Shown piece after piece: positions 1 to 8,967 of a stretch of 37,198 nt of DNA. Each line of letters begins with the position of its first letter. Positions within the stretch are counted from its first letter, which is position 1. Source of the DNA: a virus; the IMG/VR virus record IMGVR_UViG_3300018067_000090, positions 1 through 37,198 of that record. The stretch is one strand, 5' to 3'. Under the pieces are notes generated by a model. It was not told the DNA's origin and did no database searches. It saw only the letters and a program-made list of their open reading frames with translations. Position numbers and translations under genes: made by a program.

Positions 1-1
1 A

Positions 2-145
2 ACTGCAAAGCATGAACAGCGTCAGCGTGATTTGACAAAGGAGCAGGAAGAAAAGTTAGAGAAGGCAAAGGAAAACAAGCCGACTCAGCAGCCTGCGGCC
101 GTTGTTATTAAGGATTCAGGTTCGGATAAGTCCGATAAGAAGTAG
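2..145 (+). CDS. C-terminal end of an unknown gene upstream of the portal (partial)
   Basis: The frame is open from the window edge to a TAG at 143-145 and gives 47 residues. They are rich in Lys, Glu and Gln and look like a charged helix (EQEEKLEKAKENK) followed by a low-complexity Ser/Asp/Lys tail. The portal start follows 15 nt later, so this gene is in the same operon. Upstream of a podoviral portal one expects terminase or a small packaging or structural protein, but this tail carries no diagnostic motif and I do not assign it. The 5' end lies outside the window. Confidence 0.7.
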   Translation, partial: TAKHEQRQRDLTKEQEEKLEKAKENKPTQQPAAVVIKDSGSDKSDKK

Positions 146-160
146 TAGGGGATTAAACTC

Positions 161-2356
161 ATGGCCGAAGATTCTCGGGACGATGTGAAGGATGAAGTCG
201 AAGAGGAACTCGGGAAGAACATCCTGAACATCGCCCGAGGATTCGAGCGGGAACATGAACTAATTCGCGATGACCACTTACTTATCAAGAAGAAGGGCGA
301 ATACTTCTTCCGTGGGCATCAGAGACTCTATTACGATTATGAAGCTCGGGATTACCGTGCCTTCCACGAATCCCCTGACTACGAACACTCTGAAGACGAA
401 CAGAATCGCGTTTTTAATGTATATCGAGCGCATGGTGAAGCCGTTATTGCTGCACTCACCATCGAAGTTCCCGGAGTAAATTTCCTACCTGACGATACAA
501 AGAACGCAAACGACATTGATACTGCTAAAAACTATTCAGCAGCGGCTCTCTTAATCCAAAGACATAACGACGTAGAGCTTCTTTATTCGTATGCGGTGTA
601 CTTAGCATGGGTTAGTCCGCTAGTAGCGGCCTATCACTATTTGGACACTGACAAAGAATACGGTACTGTTGACATTCCAAAGTACAAGGATAAGATTGAA
701 AAGAATGTTCGATGGGTATGTCAGCGATGCGAAGCTAAACTCTATGAAGAAGTTGTCGTATGCCCTGAGTGTGCCAGCGAGAACGTAAAGAAAGAAGAAC
801 TTGAGGAAAAGGTTTCTGTCTTTGACAAGATGGAGCCGACACCAAAGAGTCGAATCAACATCAAGATTTATGGTGTGGACCATGTGAAGGTTTCACCATA
901 TGCTCGGGTCCAGAAGGACACGCCTTATCTCATCTTAGAATTCGATGAGCACGTTACGGAAGCGAGAGCGCGGACGGGCCGAAACATCTCAGGTCATTCC
1001 GATATTAACTCGTACGAAAGATTCTCTCGCGACCCGCAGGGTTTTGAAAACGACGACGCTAATAGAGTCACTACTCAGTGCGTTTGGCTTCGACCATGTG
1101 CTTATTATTACGAGTCGGTCGAAATCGGGAAGGAACTTGAGAAAGAGTTTCCTGACGGTTTATTCGCTGAGATAGTTGATGGTGAGGTCATCGAAGTTCG
1201 AAACGAAAAGCTCGATGATGTGTGGACGATTTGGCAGAGTCCTGTTAGTTCACATATCCACATGAATCCTATCGGTCAGCCGTTGTTTGACCCACAGGAA
1301 GTTCAGAACGATATCGTGAACTTGACCGTCGATACGATGGGTCAAGCGATTCCTGAAACGTTTGCTGACCCTCAGGTCTTAGACTTCGATCAATATTCAA
1401 AGACTCGACGTAAGCCAGGCATGGTTACGCAGGCCAAAGCATTAGCTGGCCGAGCGATGGGTGAAGGCTTTTTCACCACTCGCACCGCTACAATGAGTCA
1501 GGAAATTGATAAGTTTGACTCGAAAGTTCAGCAGTATTCGCAGCTCTTAGTCGGCGCGTTCCCTAGTATCTACGGCGGTACGATTCAGGGCGGCTCGAAA
1601 ACTTACGCTGAATACTCGGCGAGCAGGCAGCAAGCGTTACAGAGGCTTTCACTAATTCATAAAGCGGCTACGCGATGGTGGTCAAAGGTTATTGAAAAGT
1701 GTGTACCGATTTACGTTGATTCCTTAATGGAAGACGAACGGTATACAGCACAGATTGGACCGGGTGAATTCTTAAACCTCACCATTCAAGCGGATGCAGC
1801 ACAAGGAAAGATTGGTCATGTTGAGCCAAGTGCAGGCAATACATTACCAATGAGTTGGGGCCAGCAGCGTGATATCATTATGGAGCTTTTGAAAATGGGC
1901 TCCGATGAAATCAACGCTGTGCTCTTTAGTCCCGAAAACACGCATATGTTGGTAAGGCTTTCAGGCCTGCCTGATTTGAAAATCCCAGGCGACGAGTCAA
2001 GAACCAAGCAGTTCCGAGAAATCCTGCAGATTATGGCATTAGCGCAGGATTCAGAAGATATGCCACCAACTAATGGTGAAGCTATTTCGCCCGTTCAGGT
2101 AGACCCTGTTATTGACGACCATCCGGTCGAAGCGCAAATCTGCAAGGCTTTCCTTCAGGGTAAGGAAGGCCAGATGCTGAAGCTCAATCAGCCAAAGATT
2201 TACTCGTTAATCCTTGCACACCATAATGAGCATGTGCAAGCTATGAATTCCGGAGCGCGTACTCCAGCGTTAGGTAATGCGCAAAGTGGCCAGCCATCAG
2301 AAGGACCGCCAACACCGCCGCCTAATGTAAATACGCCTGCTCCGATGGAGCCGTAA
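161..2356 (+). CDS. Portal protein (podovirus type) with inserted zinc ribbon
   Basis: The 731-residue protein is the putative dodecameric portal at the capsid vertex, through which DNA is packaged and ejected. The assignment rests on its position directly before an acidic scaffold and the capsid gene, its length (close to P22 gp1, 725 aa), and a portal-like central and C-terminal region. That region includes SIYGGTIQGGSKTYAEYSAS and the following helix ending in TRWWSKVIEKC. Residues 187-204 hold two CxxC pairs (C187/C190 and C201/C204) with ten residues between them, a zinc-ribbon insertion not typical of portals. The C-terminus is Pro-rich. The ATG has a usable AGGGG upstream and the scaffold gene begins 3 nt after the stop. 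Confidence 0.85.
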   Translation: MAEDSRDDVKDEVEEELGKNILNIARGFEREHELIRDDHLLIKKKGEYFFRGHQRLYYDYEARDYRAFHESPDYEHSEDEQNRVFNVYRAHGEAVIAALTIEVPGVNFLPDDTKNANDIDTAKNYSAAALLIQRHNDVELLYSYAVYLAWVSPLVAAYHYLDTDKEYGTVDIPKYKDKIEKNVRWVCQRCEAKLYEEVVVCPECASENVKKEELEEKVSVFDKMEPTPKSRINIKIYGVDHVKVSPYARVQKDTPYLILEFDEHVTEARARTGRNISGHSDINSYERFSRDPQGFENDDANRVTTQCVWLRPCAYYYESVEIGKELEKEFPDGLFAEIVDGEVIEVRNEKLDDVWTIWQSPVSSHIHMNPIGQPLFDPQEVQNDIVNLTVDTMGQAIPETFADPQVLDFDQYSKTRRKPGMVTQAKALAGRAMGEGFFTTRTATMSQEIDKFDSKVQQYSQLLVGAFPSIYGGTIQGGSKTYAEYSASRQQALQRLSLIHKAATRWWSKVIEKCVPIYVDSLMEDERYTAQIGPGEFLNLTIQADAAQGKIGHVEPSAGNTLPMSWGQQRDIIMELLKMGSDEINAVLFSPENTHMLVRLSGLPDLKIPGDESRTKQFREILQIMALAQDSEDMPPTNGEAISPVQVDPVIDDHPVEAQICKAFLQGKEGQMLKLNQPKIYSLILAHHNEHVQAMNSGARTPALGNAQSGQPSEGPPTPPPNVNTPAPMEP

Positions 2357-2359
2357 GAA

Positions 2360-3628
2360 ATGGCACAGCCGCCAATTGAAGAAACTCGGGCAAACGATTT
2401 AGCTATTCTTCGTGGTGATGATGAGGAACCGGCTCAGGCACCTAAAGCCGAAGAAGAATCAGAACCTGAAGAAGAAGCTGAATCAGAAGATAATGACGAC
2501 ATCGTATTAGATGACGATGACGTTAAGGATGACGAGGATGAGGACGGGGAGTCAGAAGAAGATGACTCGGAGAAGGAATCAGAGGAAGACGAGGAAGACG
2601 AAGAATCGGACGAGAAGATTGGCACTGGCTACGGTAAACCAACCTATCGACAGCTTGTTGCTAAATATCCCAAAATCTTCAAAGACTTCCCCGGACTCCG
2701 AAATACTTTCTTCCGTGAACGAGACTATAGTAAACTATTTCCTACAGTCGAAGACGCCCGAGAGTCCTACGAACACCTGAATAAGTTAAAGGCCGGGGAA
2801 CAGCGTATTTCGCAAGCGGACCCCGGCGATTTCTTAGATTTGCTGGGCGAGTACGATGTTAATAAGCAGCGGAGATTCATAAATGATTTCCTCCCTGCAT
2901 TGTTAGCAAAGAATCGCCCAGCCTTCCAAGCGGTAACGGAGCCTGTTATTCGTCATATGATTAAGAGTGCATATGGCGATGGCAAGCGGAATGGAAACAA
3001 CAATCTTATGAACTCCGCACTTAACGTTCACGAATGGATGTTTGGTGATGATAAGATTGATGCTCCAAGCCGACCGTTACATCAGCGTGAAGAAAGAACA
3101 AATGAAACTGACCCTGAAAAGGAAGAATTAAGGCGTCAGAATCAGGAAATTCTTCGGGGGCAGCATCAGAACTTCGTTGATACGATTCTGACAAACTCCT
3201 CGAAGACCATTACTAACATTGTTCAGAAGAATCTTCCTGAAGATGTTAGTCCGTTCTTGGGTCGTTCGATTACGCGAGATGTTATGGACGAACTCGCAAG
3301 CGTCCTTCGAGATGACCCCGCTCATCGTTCCAATATGGAACGTTTGTTAAAGCAAGCAGCAGCAAATAGGTATTCGCAGGAGTGGAAGGACAGGGTAAGT
3401 TCCGCGTATCTGTCGCGCGCTAAGTTAGCACTCCCCACTATCATTAAGAAAGTTCGGTCTCAAGCTCTTAAAGGTTCTAACGGTTCAAATAAACCTCGTC
3501 CTTCTGCACATAAGCGTGCGACGGGTAGCGATTCGAAAGTCTCGGGTCGCAACGTAGCAGTGAATAAGGATAAGGAATCTGCCGTTAAAACTGGAAAGAT
3601 GAAGGAGATTGACTTTCTTTCTTCTTAA
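2360..3628 (+). CDS. Scaffolding protein (acidic)
   Basis: This 422-residue protein is probably the internal scaffold that guides procapsid assembly and then leaves. Residues about 15-95 are almost entirely Glu, Asp and Ser, followed by a helical, charged middle (residues about 150-350) and a basic tail (KRATGSDSKVSGRNVAVNKDKE). A basic C-terminus that binds the coat protein is typical of phage scaffolds. It lies between portal and capsid genes, the usual place in P22- and T7-like phages. No protease motif is visible. The start is 3 nt after the portal stop, so translation is probably coupled. The assignment depends on position and composition rather than on a conserved motif. Confidence 0.75.
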   Translation: MAQPPIEETRANDLAILRGDDEEPAQAPKAEEESEPEEEAESEDNDDIVLDDDDVKDDEDEDGESEEDDSEKESEEDEEDEESDEKIGTGYGKPTYRQLVAKYPKIFKDFPGLRNTFFRERDYSKLFPTVEDARESYEHLNKLKAGEQRISQADPGDFLDLLGEYDVNKQRRFINDFLPALLAKNRPAFQAVTEPVIRHMIKSAYGDGKRNGNNNLMNSALNVHEWMFGDDKIDAPSRPLHQREERTNETDPEKEELRRQNQEILRGQHQNFVDTILTNSSKTITNIVQKNLPEDVSPFLGRSITRDVMDELASVLRDDPAHRSNMERLLKQAAANRYSQEWKDRVSSAYLSRAKLALPTIIKKVRSQALKGSNGSNKPRPSAHKRATGSDSKVSGRNVAVNKDKESAVKTGKMKEIDFLSS

Positions 3629-3658
3629 CATGTTAACAGTTAAGTAGGGAGAAACCGC

Positions 3659-4954
3659 GTGGCAGCTCAGCCTCTCAATCCTCAGAACGTAGCCGATACA
3701 CTTGCAGTACAGCTGGAGCGTATCGAGAAGAAGATTTCGGTCCTGTACGAAGTAGAAGACACCTTCTATTCTCAGGTTGAAAAGTCAACCGATGCCGTAC
3801 AGGTTAACACTCGGGATATGAAGATTCCCGTCCAGTTCGCACCGGGCGGATACTTTGGTCAGTACAATCCCGACGGTGGAAACCTTGGACGCGGTTCAGG
3901 TCCTCGGTACGAAAACGCCGTGATTCCCATTGTAGATTTCCGGTACGCTTTAGAGTGGACCAAGAAATCGGAATGGGCAACCTCAGGAAGTACGCAGTCG
4001 ATTATCAACACGTTCAACAAGAACATGGCCGCGGCAATGCCGCACTTCCGGGCGCATATGGATTCCATGTGCATGACCGGAGGTAACGGTGTACTCGGAA
4101 CCATTACTGCGTATTCGACCGCAGGTGGTTACGATACGGTTGTTCTCGACGTAGACTTCGGTGTTAAGCTCCTGATGGAAGGTCAGAAGATTAACATTTA
4201 TAATTCTGCGTTAGCATTACAGAAGACAGTCCTTGGTGAAGAACCTGAGATTGTTTTCCGTGATGTGCCGACAAAGACGATTCGATTCGCGGCGGTATCC
4301 GGTGCTAATGGTGTTCCGGCTATCGGCGATAAGATTGTGATTGAAGGCGTATCGGGTCCAACGCCTATTAGTCTGTTAGGTGTGCCATATCACGTTAACA
4401 ATTCGTCAACTGGTACGTGGCTTGGTTTCACCAGAAGTTCTACCCCTGCTATTCGCGCTAGTCGTGTGGATGCTGGTGGCAGTGGATTGTCTCTTCCATT
4501 CCCACGCTTGGCTTTGAACTTGTTAGGCGATCGTTCTAACAACACCATGAAGATGCCGAACGTGAAGGCATGGATGCATCCTGCACAGGCGGCAGCATAC
4601 GAATCGCTCGGCATGCTTGTCACCACGATTGATAAGGATTCCGGTTCGTCTCAGGGAATGGATTTGTATTTCGGTGGTAAGATGACGATGGCTGGTGTGC
4701 CTATCCAGCAGTCGTACAAGTGGGATAAGCGCCGAATCGATTTCCTGAATATGGATTCTTGGGGACGCGCTGAACTCAAGAAACCGGGATTCTACACCTC
4801 TGACGGCCGTAAGCTGTTTGAAGTGCGTGGTGCAGACGGCGGCGTTGTAACCTCAACGTTGCTGTATCTTGTGAGTTCGTGGAATTTGTTCACCTCGAAT
4901 CCACAGGAGAACGCGTACATCGACAACTTGGCTATTCCGGCAGGATACGCCTAA
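3659..4954 (+). CDS. Major capsid protein
   Basis: The 431-residue product is the likely major capsid protein, expected to have the HK97 fold and to form the icosahedral shell. It opens with a GTG preceded by GTAGGGAG at good spacing; no better ATG is near. The helical N-terminus (LERIEKKISVLYEVEDTF) and the mixed alpha/beta body with many aromatic and Gly residues fit a coat protein, as do its place after the scaffold and the strong terminator right behind it. The gene uses more C-ending codons (TTC, AAC, TAC) than its neighbours, which agrees with high expression. The family is inferred from context; no exact relative is recalled. Confidence 0.85.
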   Translation: MAAQPLNPQNVADTLAVQLERIEKKISVLYEVEDTFYSQVEKSTDAVQVNTRDMKIPVQFAPGGYFGQYNPDGGNLGRGSGPRYENAVIPIVDFRYALEWTKKSEWATSGSTQSIINTFNKNMAAAMPHFRAHMDSMCMTGGNGVLGTITAYSTAGGYDTVVLDVDFGVKLLMEGQKINIYNSALALQKTVLGEEPEIVFRDVPTKTIRFAAVSGANGVPAIGDKIVIEGVSGPTPISLLGVPYHVNNSSTGTWLGFTRSSTPAIRASRVDAGGSGLSLPFPRLALNLLGDRSNNTMKMPNVKAWMHPAQAAAYESLGMLVTTIDKDSGSSQGMDLYFGGKMTMAGVPIQQSYKWDKRRIDFLNMDSWGRAELKKPGFYTSDGRKLFEVRGADGGVVTSTLLYLVSSWNLFTSNPQENAYIDNLAIPAGYA

Positions 4955-4967
4955 GCTTGAGTTTAAT

Positions 4968-4998
4968 GGGGGAGGGCTAATAACTCTCCCCCGTTTTT
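4968..4998 (+). terminator. Intrinsic terminator after the capsid gene
   Basis: A perfect 7-bp stem GGGGGAG (4968-4974) and CTCCCCC (4986-4992) encloses an 11-nt loop and is followed by GTTTTT. It starts 13 nt after the capsid stop. The next gene starts only 6 nt after the T-run and no new promoter fits between them, so the terminator is probably leaky. It would set the high capsid to low tail-protein ratio, as the terminator after T7 gene 10 does. Confidence 0.9.
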
Positions 4999-5004
4999 CA
5001 TATC

Positions 5005-5625
5005 ATGAACGATGTTTATCTCAACCGAAAACTCAAGCAATTATTCGGTGAGTTAGATGGAAAGCAAATCTTTCGAGTAGCTCGTACCAACCAAACTGAA
5101 TATCGAAAAGGTACGTTCACTGACTTCTCTGTTGATGGCCTATACTTGAGAACAGTGACCGAGGTTAGATTAACTCGGAAGTATAACTATCTTAAGTCTC
5201 ATTATTGGGTACTTGAGAAGTTAATGCCCGTCAGCGGCCCCAACGCTGAGATATTACCGGGGTGCAATACCTCGTATGAACCTATCTTCGTATTTCGTAA
5301 ACCAGACGATACGCCCATGTCGGTTTCAGAAGATGCGGTTCTTTCATTCGTATACGTACAGTTATTCGGTGAACGTAAGAAGCGCGACCTCGTACAAGAA
5401 GAATTAGATGAGTACGAGCGTGCAGTTGATAAAGTTCACCAGTTCCTGTCCGACGAATGCTCACCTATTTCGATGCAGCTTCATCTCGGTGAAGCGGTCG
5501 TGAATTCAAAGGACAATTCAAATGGCAGAAGCGACGTTAGTGTCGTTAGTTCCCCGAGAAATTCGGGAGTTCAAGCCGGGCCTGATTCACCCGCATGTAA
5601 CAATTCCAGCCGCACCACTGAATGA
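5005..5625 (+). CDS. Unknown structural-region protein, 206 aa
   Basis: I do not recognise this family. The first 170 residues look genuinely coding (a beta-rich N-terminal part with FRVARTNQTEYRKGTFTDFS, then a Glu/Lys-rich helix around 130-155). The last 35 residues are Ser/Asn-rich low complexity, and that tail is the part that overlaps the next gene by 104 nt in another frame. The ATG follows the capsid terminator by only 6 nt and has no Shine-Dalgarno sequence nearby. The frame has a stop at 4981-4983 and offers no upstream start. By position it could be a connector or head-completion protein. Confidence 0.65.
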   Translation: MNDVYLNRKLKQLFGELDGKQIFRVARTNQTEYRKGTFTDFSVDGLYLRTVTEVRLTRKYNYLKSHYWVLEKLMPVSGPNAEILPGCNTSYEPIFVFRKPDDTPMSVSEDAVLSFVYVQLFGERKKRDLVQEELDEYERAVDKVHQFLSDECSPISMQLHLGEAVVNSKDNSNGRSDVSVVSSPRNSGVQAGPDSPACNNSSRTTE

Positions 5626-6139
5626 TTTTGTTACATTACAGATTGAAGATAATGCTTACGCTCTTTATTTAGATGACGAAAGAGGTTCGCGAATCATTCC
5701 GGAGCCAGTAGGCATCTTTGCAGATGCTATTGTGAACGACTTTATTGTCGCACAGATTGAAATTAGTGCGGAAGAGCAAGCGTTACCTGGGTTGTTTTGG
5801 GTATATAACAGGCATTCGCGTGATGACATCAAGAAGAATCACGCACCGAAGCTCGCCCAAGCAATTCAGAATCAAACACGATGGTTCCAGAGATTAGTAC
5901 GTCGGGCGGATACCGATTGGCAGATGTTCCATCAGCATAACGTGATTGCCGATGTGCAGCGTTTAGCCGCTCGGTATCTAAATCTTGAACGTGATTGGGT
6001 ACACGCAACAGTTGACATCGGAAATGACCGTTGCCCCGCATGTTCAACAGTTTTACTCAAGCCAATACCAGTTATTTGTCCAAACTGCCAGTGCATTCTG
6101 GACAAGGAACGGTACGAGAAGTTAGCTTTCGCCAAGTGA
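5522..6139 (+). CDS. Unknown phage protein with C-terminal zinc ribbon, 205 aa
   Basis: This protein begins with a compact domain (PREIREFKPGLIHPHVTIPA) that resembles a recurring but unnamed phage family found near capsid genes; I recall the pattern but no function. A basic helical middle (NQTRWFQRLVRRADTDWQMF) is followed by a zinc ribbon with CxxC at 171-174 and CxxC at 186-189. The ATG at 5522 has AAAGGA upstream and lies inside the preceding gene. Because the conserved-looking N-terminus starts inside that overlap, the early start is preferred over later ones. A role in head completion or in the virion is inferred only from location. Confidence 0.7.
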   Translation: MAEATLVSLVPREIREFKPGLIHPHVTIPAAPLNDFVTLQIEDNAYALYLDDERGSRIIPEPVGIFADAIVNDFIVAQIEISAEEQALPGLFWVYNRHSRDDIKKNHAPKLAQAIQNQTRWFQRLVRRADTDWQMFHQHNVIADVQRLAARYLNLERDWVHATVDIGNDRCPACSTVLLKPIPVICPNCQCILDKERYEKLAFAK

Positions 6140-6146
6140 GATTTTT

Positions 6147-8279
6147 ATGGCATCCAATCTAATCGTCACGCCGACCGAATTAAACCTAAAGGTCGGAGAA
6201 TCAGCGCAGCTTGAAGCCAATCCATCAGGCGGTGTCAAGTGGAGTTCAACGAATGTTGACATTGCGCTTGTATCTGTCTCAGGTTTGGTAAAAGCTATTG
6301 GTGAAGGGCAAGCGCAGATTCAAGCGAAGAAAGGATGCAGCGATAATCACCCTGCGGTGAATGTTCCGATTACTGTCGTTGCAGCGGATACTGTAATACC
6401 ACCCATTGAACCTCCGGGACCAATTGATAGAACGGCGCTCACGTTTGCGGACGTAACGTTTAAAGGTCAGAACTTCGTTGACCTAAACTACGCTAATCTC
6501 GCATTTACGTTTCGATATGTGAATGATGAGCGCCGTCATTTGTTCTATCAGTATGATGGTTGGCAGCCAAACTCCGTTGGGGATTTGATTGAATACCGAA
6601 TAAATCCAGCGGGCCTCAAGAACGGCGAAGCGCATTGGGAGTATGGCAATGTTCCCGAAATGCAGGAAGTTCGCCGCTGGAAGAATTGGCACACACGACA
6701 GCGCATGCTTGATTTAGGTATGCCGAATGCCGCGGGTATTTTCAACGGCAATGGAGCGTGGCCAGCCAGCTTTTTCTTTGATGAAGCAAACCAACGTTTG
6801 TGGTACACATGGCAGCCGCAGTATCCAGGCGGTCCAATCGTTTGGGCAGCGTATTCAGCAGTAACATTATTAGATGAAGAAGCGGTTGTTAAAGGAGATG
6901 ACACAACATTAGACAGAAAAGTAACAGACGCAAACATTCATGGACCGTACTACTTTAATAATCCTGCGGAAGCGGATGATTGGGCACAGGCTGCGTGTCA
7001 GCTAATTCCAATTCCATCGGAACGTCACGTTGGTATGGGCGCAAGCTATCTCGCATGCGGTCATCATAAAGCAAACGTTGGAAGTAAAGGTCCACGAGGC
7101 ATTGGTTTTTGGTCAGTGAGTGCTTTACCACAAACACTGCCCGAACCCGGTGCAACATTGTGGCCGATTGGGAAAGCAACACTCTTATATGATACGTCTC
7201 CCGCAACTGGTGCGCAGCCTATATGCAACATGAAACTTCCGAATGTACAGTTTCAGGCGTGTGCGCATGCATCACAAGGCACCTCGATTGCGTTTGGTAA
7301 TGAGAGTAATTTAGCCCCAGTAGGATGCCCAACTTCTACGGGAATTGCTGTAAACGATGCGATCTATCAGCATGACTACGGTACTTTAGATTGCATCACG
7401 ATTTACATGGAAACGCCAGCGTCGGGCGGTTCTTTCGTCCCTGAAGTATTCAATGGCGCGGCTTGGGTACAGCCAAGCGGTTGGGAAGCGATTGGACCTA
7501 CAGATTTATCCGGTTCTGAAACTGCATTTTGGTGGCCGTCAGTTGGTATAGCGAATTCGGACCCTGATGGCGGGGGTCCAATGGAATACGGTACGTGGAT
7601 TCGAGTTCGTCGGAATGTTGCAGGCACGACCGCTGGCACAATTAAAGCGGTAGTCACGACAACTTCATTAGTGACGGGCCACGAATACCCTGATAGACCG
7701 TTAGGTACTGGTGGATTCGATCAGTTAGCTACAGCAAAGTACGATGCGGACCACTTCTGTTATGCGTATGAGGAAATCGCATTCGGTGGTGCATGGGTCC
7801 GAACTGCAAACGTTGAGGGCATTCTATACTTTATGCCCGTACAAACTGGTGGCCTATGGTATGGTGGAGCACCGGCATACATGCAGCCCGTAGGCGGCGG
7901 AACACCAATCAAACGGCACTATTACGATTCGGGCGAGAGTTACTCAAACGGTGGTAAATCAGAAGGGCCACGTTACCCGTACGCATTCACGTTATCTGTG
8001 CAGGAAGTATTAGAATTAGCCGCTGACGTACGTGAGCGTAATGGTAATGGTTTGCAGCCAGAGAACTACGCGCAGTTGCCTACTCAGTGGCCAGGAATCA
8101 TTTACTGCGGTGGCGTATACAATCCTGAATCACCCTATTATGGCGAGCCGGGATTCAACGTATACGGCTACGGTTCAACGGTACAGTTCGACCCGAGAGC
8201 TAACGAAGTATTAATTCTGTTTTCTAATGCTTCGGTGTGGAGTAACAAACCTATCTTCGGTGTCTTTGGGGTACGTTAG
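6147..8279 (+). CDS. Large Ig-like (Big_2) virion protein, 710 aa
   Basis: Residues about 4-78 form a bacterial Ig-like Big_2 domain: it has LIVTPTELNLKVGESAQLEA, the GVKWSSTN strand, and a VSVSGLVKAIGEGQAQI core. A Pro-rich linker (about 82-92) leads into a Trp/Tyr/Gly-rich region of about 610 residues with many beta-strand signatures, which I cannot assign to a family. In phages, Big_2 domains sit on capsid decoration and tail proteins and bind carbohydrate or cell surfaces. The gene lies between the connector region and the adaptor, so a capsid-surface or neck appendage that binds the host is plausible. No catalytic motif was found. The Shine-Dalgarno site is weak. Confidence 0.65.
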   Translation: MASNLIVTPTELNLKVGESAQLEANPSGGVKWSSTNVDIALVSVSGLVKAIGEGQAQIQAKKGCSDNHPAVNVPITVVAADTVIPPIEPPGPIDRTALTFADVTFKGQNFVDLNYANLAFTFRYVNDERRHLFYQYDGWQPNSVGDLIEYRINPAGLKNGEAHWEYGNVPEMQEVRRWKNWHTRQRMLDLGMPNAAGIFNGNGAWPASFFFDEANQRLWYTWQPQYPGGPIVWAAYSAVTLLDEEAVVKGDDTTLDRKVTDANIHGPYYFNNPAEADDWAQAACQLIPIPSERHVGMGASYLACGHHKANVGSKGPRGIGFWSVSALPQTLPEPGATLWPIGKATLLYDTSPATGAQPICNMKLPNVQFQACAHASQGTSIAFGNESNLAPVGCPTSTGIAVNDAIYQHDYGTLDCITIYMETPASGGSFVPEVFNGAAWVQPSGWEAIGPTDLSGSETAFWWPSVGIANSDPDGGGPMEYGTWIRVRRNVAGTTAGTIKAVVTTTSLVTGHEYPDRPLGTGGFDQLATAKYDADHFCYAYEEIAFGGAWVRTANVEGILYFMPVQTGGLWYGGAPAYMQPVGGGTPIKRHYYDSGESYSNGGKSEGPRYPYAFTLSVQEVLELAADVRERNGNGLQPENYAQLPTQWPGIIYCGGVYNPESPYYGEPGFNVYGYGSTVQFDPRANEVLILFSNASVWSNKPIFGVFGVR

Positions 8280-8289
8280 GATATAAATT

Positions 8290-8967
8290 ATGTTAGCATT
8301 CGAAGTTATGGATAGGGCGCGTGTTCACCTGAATGACGCAGGTGCAGACGTGTTTACCAATTCGGTGCTATTACCATTCCTCACGTCTGCGTGGGAAGAA
8401 CTTCAAAGCACTATGCAGGCGCATGGGCTTCCAATCATGACGGAAACCTCATGCCCTGTTGAATTACCTACGGGTACGTCGTCTCTTTCTAACGTTACGA
8501 CGCCACCGTTACCACCTGATTTCCTTGAGCCTAAGGCAATCTATGAACGCGCACCGGGCACGATACGATGGGATGAAATGGGTGAGGCGCATGGCATTAT
8601 AGACTCGACGCCGCGTAACTCGTTAGGCGTATGGGAATGGACTGGTGATGAAATTAAATTCATCGGTGCCACTGCGCCGAGGGAGATATTGATTCGTTAC
8701 CTTAAAGGCTTACCACAGATTACATCAGAAAATACAAACCTACCTATTACCGGCGCCAAAAGATATTTAGCATTAAAGACCGCAGCAGAAGCCGCAGATG
8801 ATATTGGTCAGAATCGTTCACGTTCGGATCGTTTGGAAACGAAAGCTGAATTCGAGATGAATCGTTTCCTTGCGATAAGAGTGAAATTGCAGCAAGATGT
8901 GTCCGTTCGACGTAGAGGTTACACCGCAAAGGGGAGGTCAGGATGGCCGTCACTGTTACCGTATTAA
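8290..8967 (+). CDS. Head-tail adaptor (connector) protein
   Basis: The 225-residue protein resembles the adaptors that dock under the portal (the gp4 class of P22 and gp11 class of T7). It has the typical start VMDRARVHLNDAG, a helical first segment (LPFLTSAWEELQSTMQAHGL), a beta middle (IRWDEMGEAHGIID, VWEWTGDEIKFIGA) and a basic helical C-terminus that would contact the portal. It comes just before the nozzle gene, as in other podoviruses. AGGA lies 9 nt upstream of the ATG. Its last 25 nt overlap the next gene. Confidence 0.6.
   Translation: MLAFEVMDRARVHLNDAGADVFTNSVLLPFLTSAWEELQSTMQAHGLPIMTETSCPVELPTGTSSLSNVTTPPLPPDFLEPKAIYERAPGTIRWDEMGEAHGIIDSTPRNSLGVWEWTGDEIKFIGATAPREILIRYLKGLPQITSENTNLPITGAKRYLALKTAAEAADDIGQNRSRSDRLETKAEFEMNRFLAIRVKLQQDVSVRRRGYTAKGRSGWPSLLPY

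Noticed and set aside
2434-2625. Poly-Ser minus-strand ORF
   Set aside because: It is a shadow of the acidic scaffold N-terminus.
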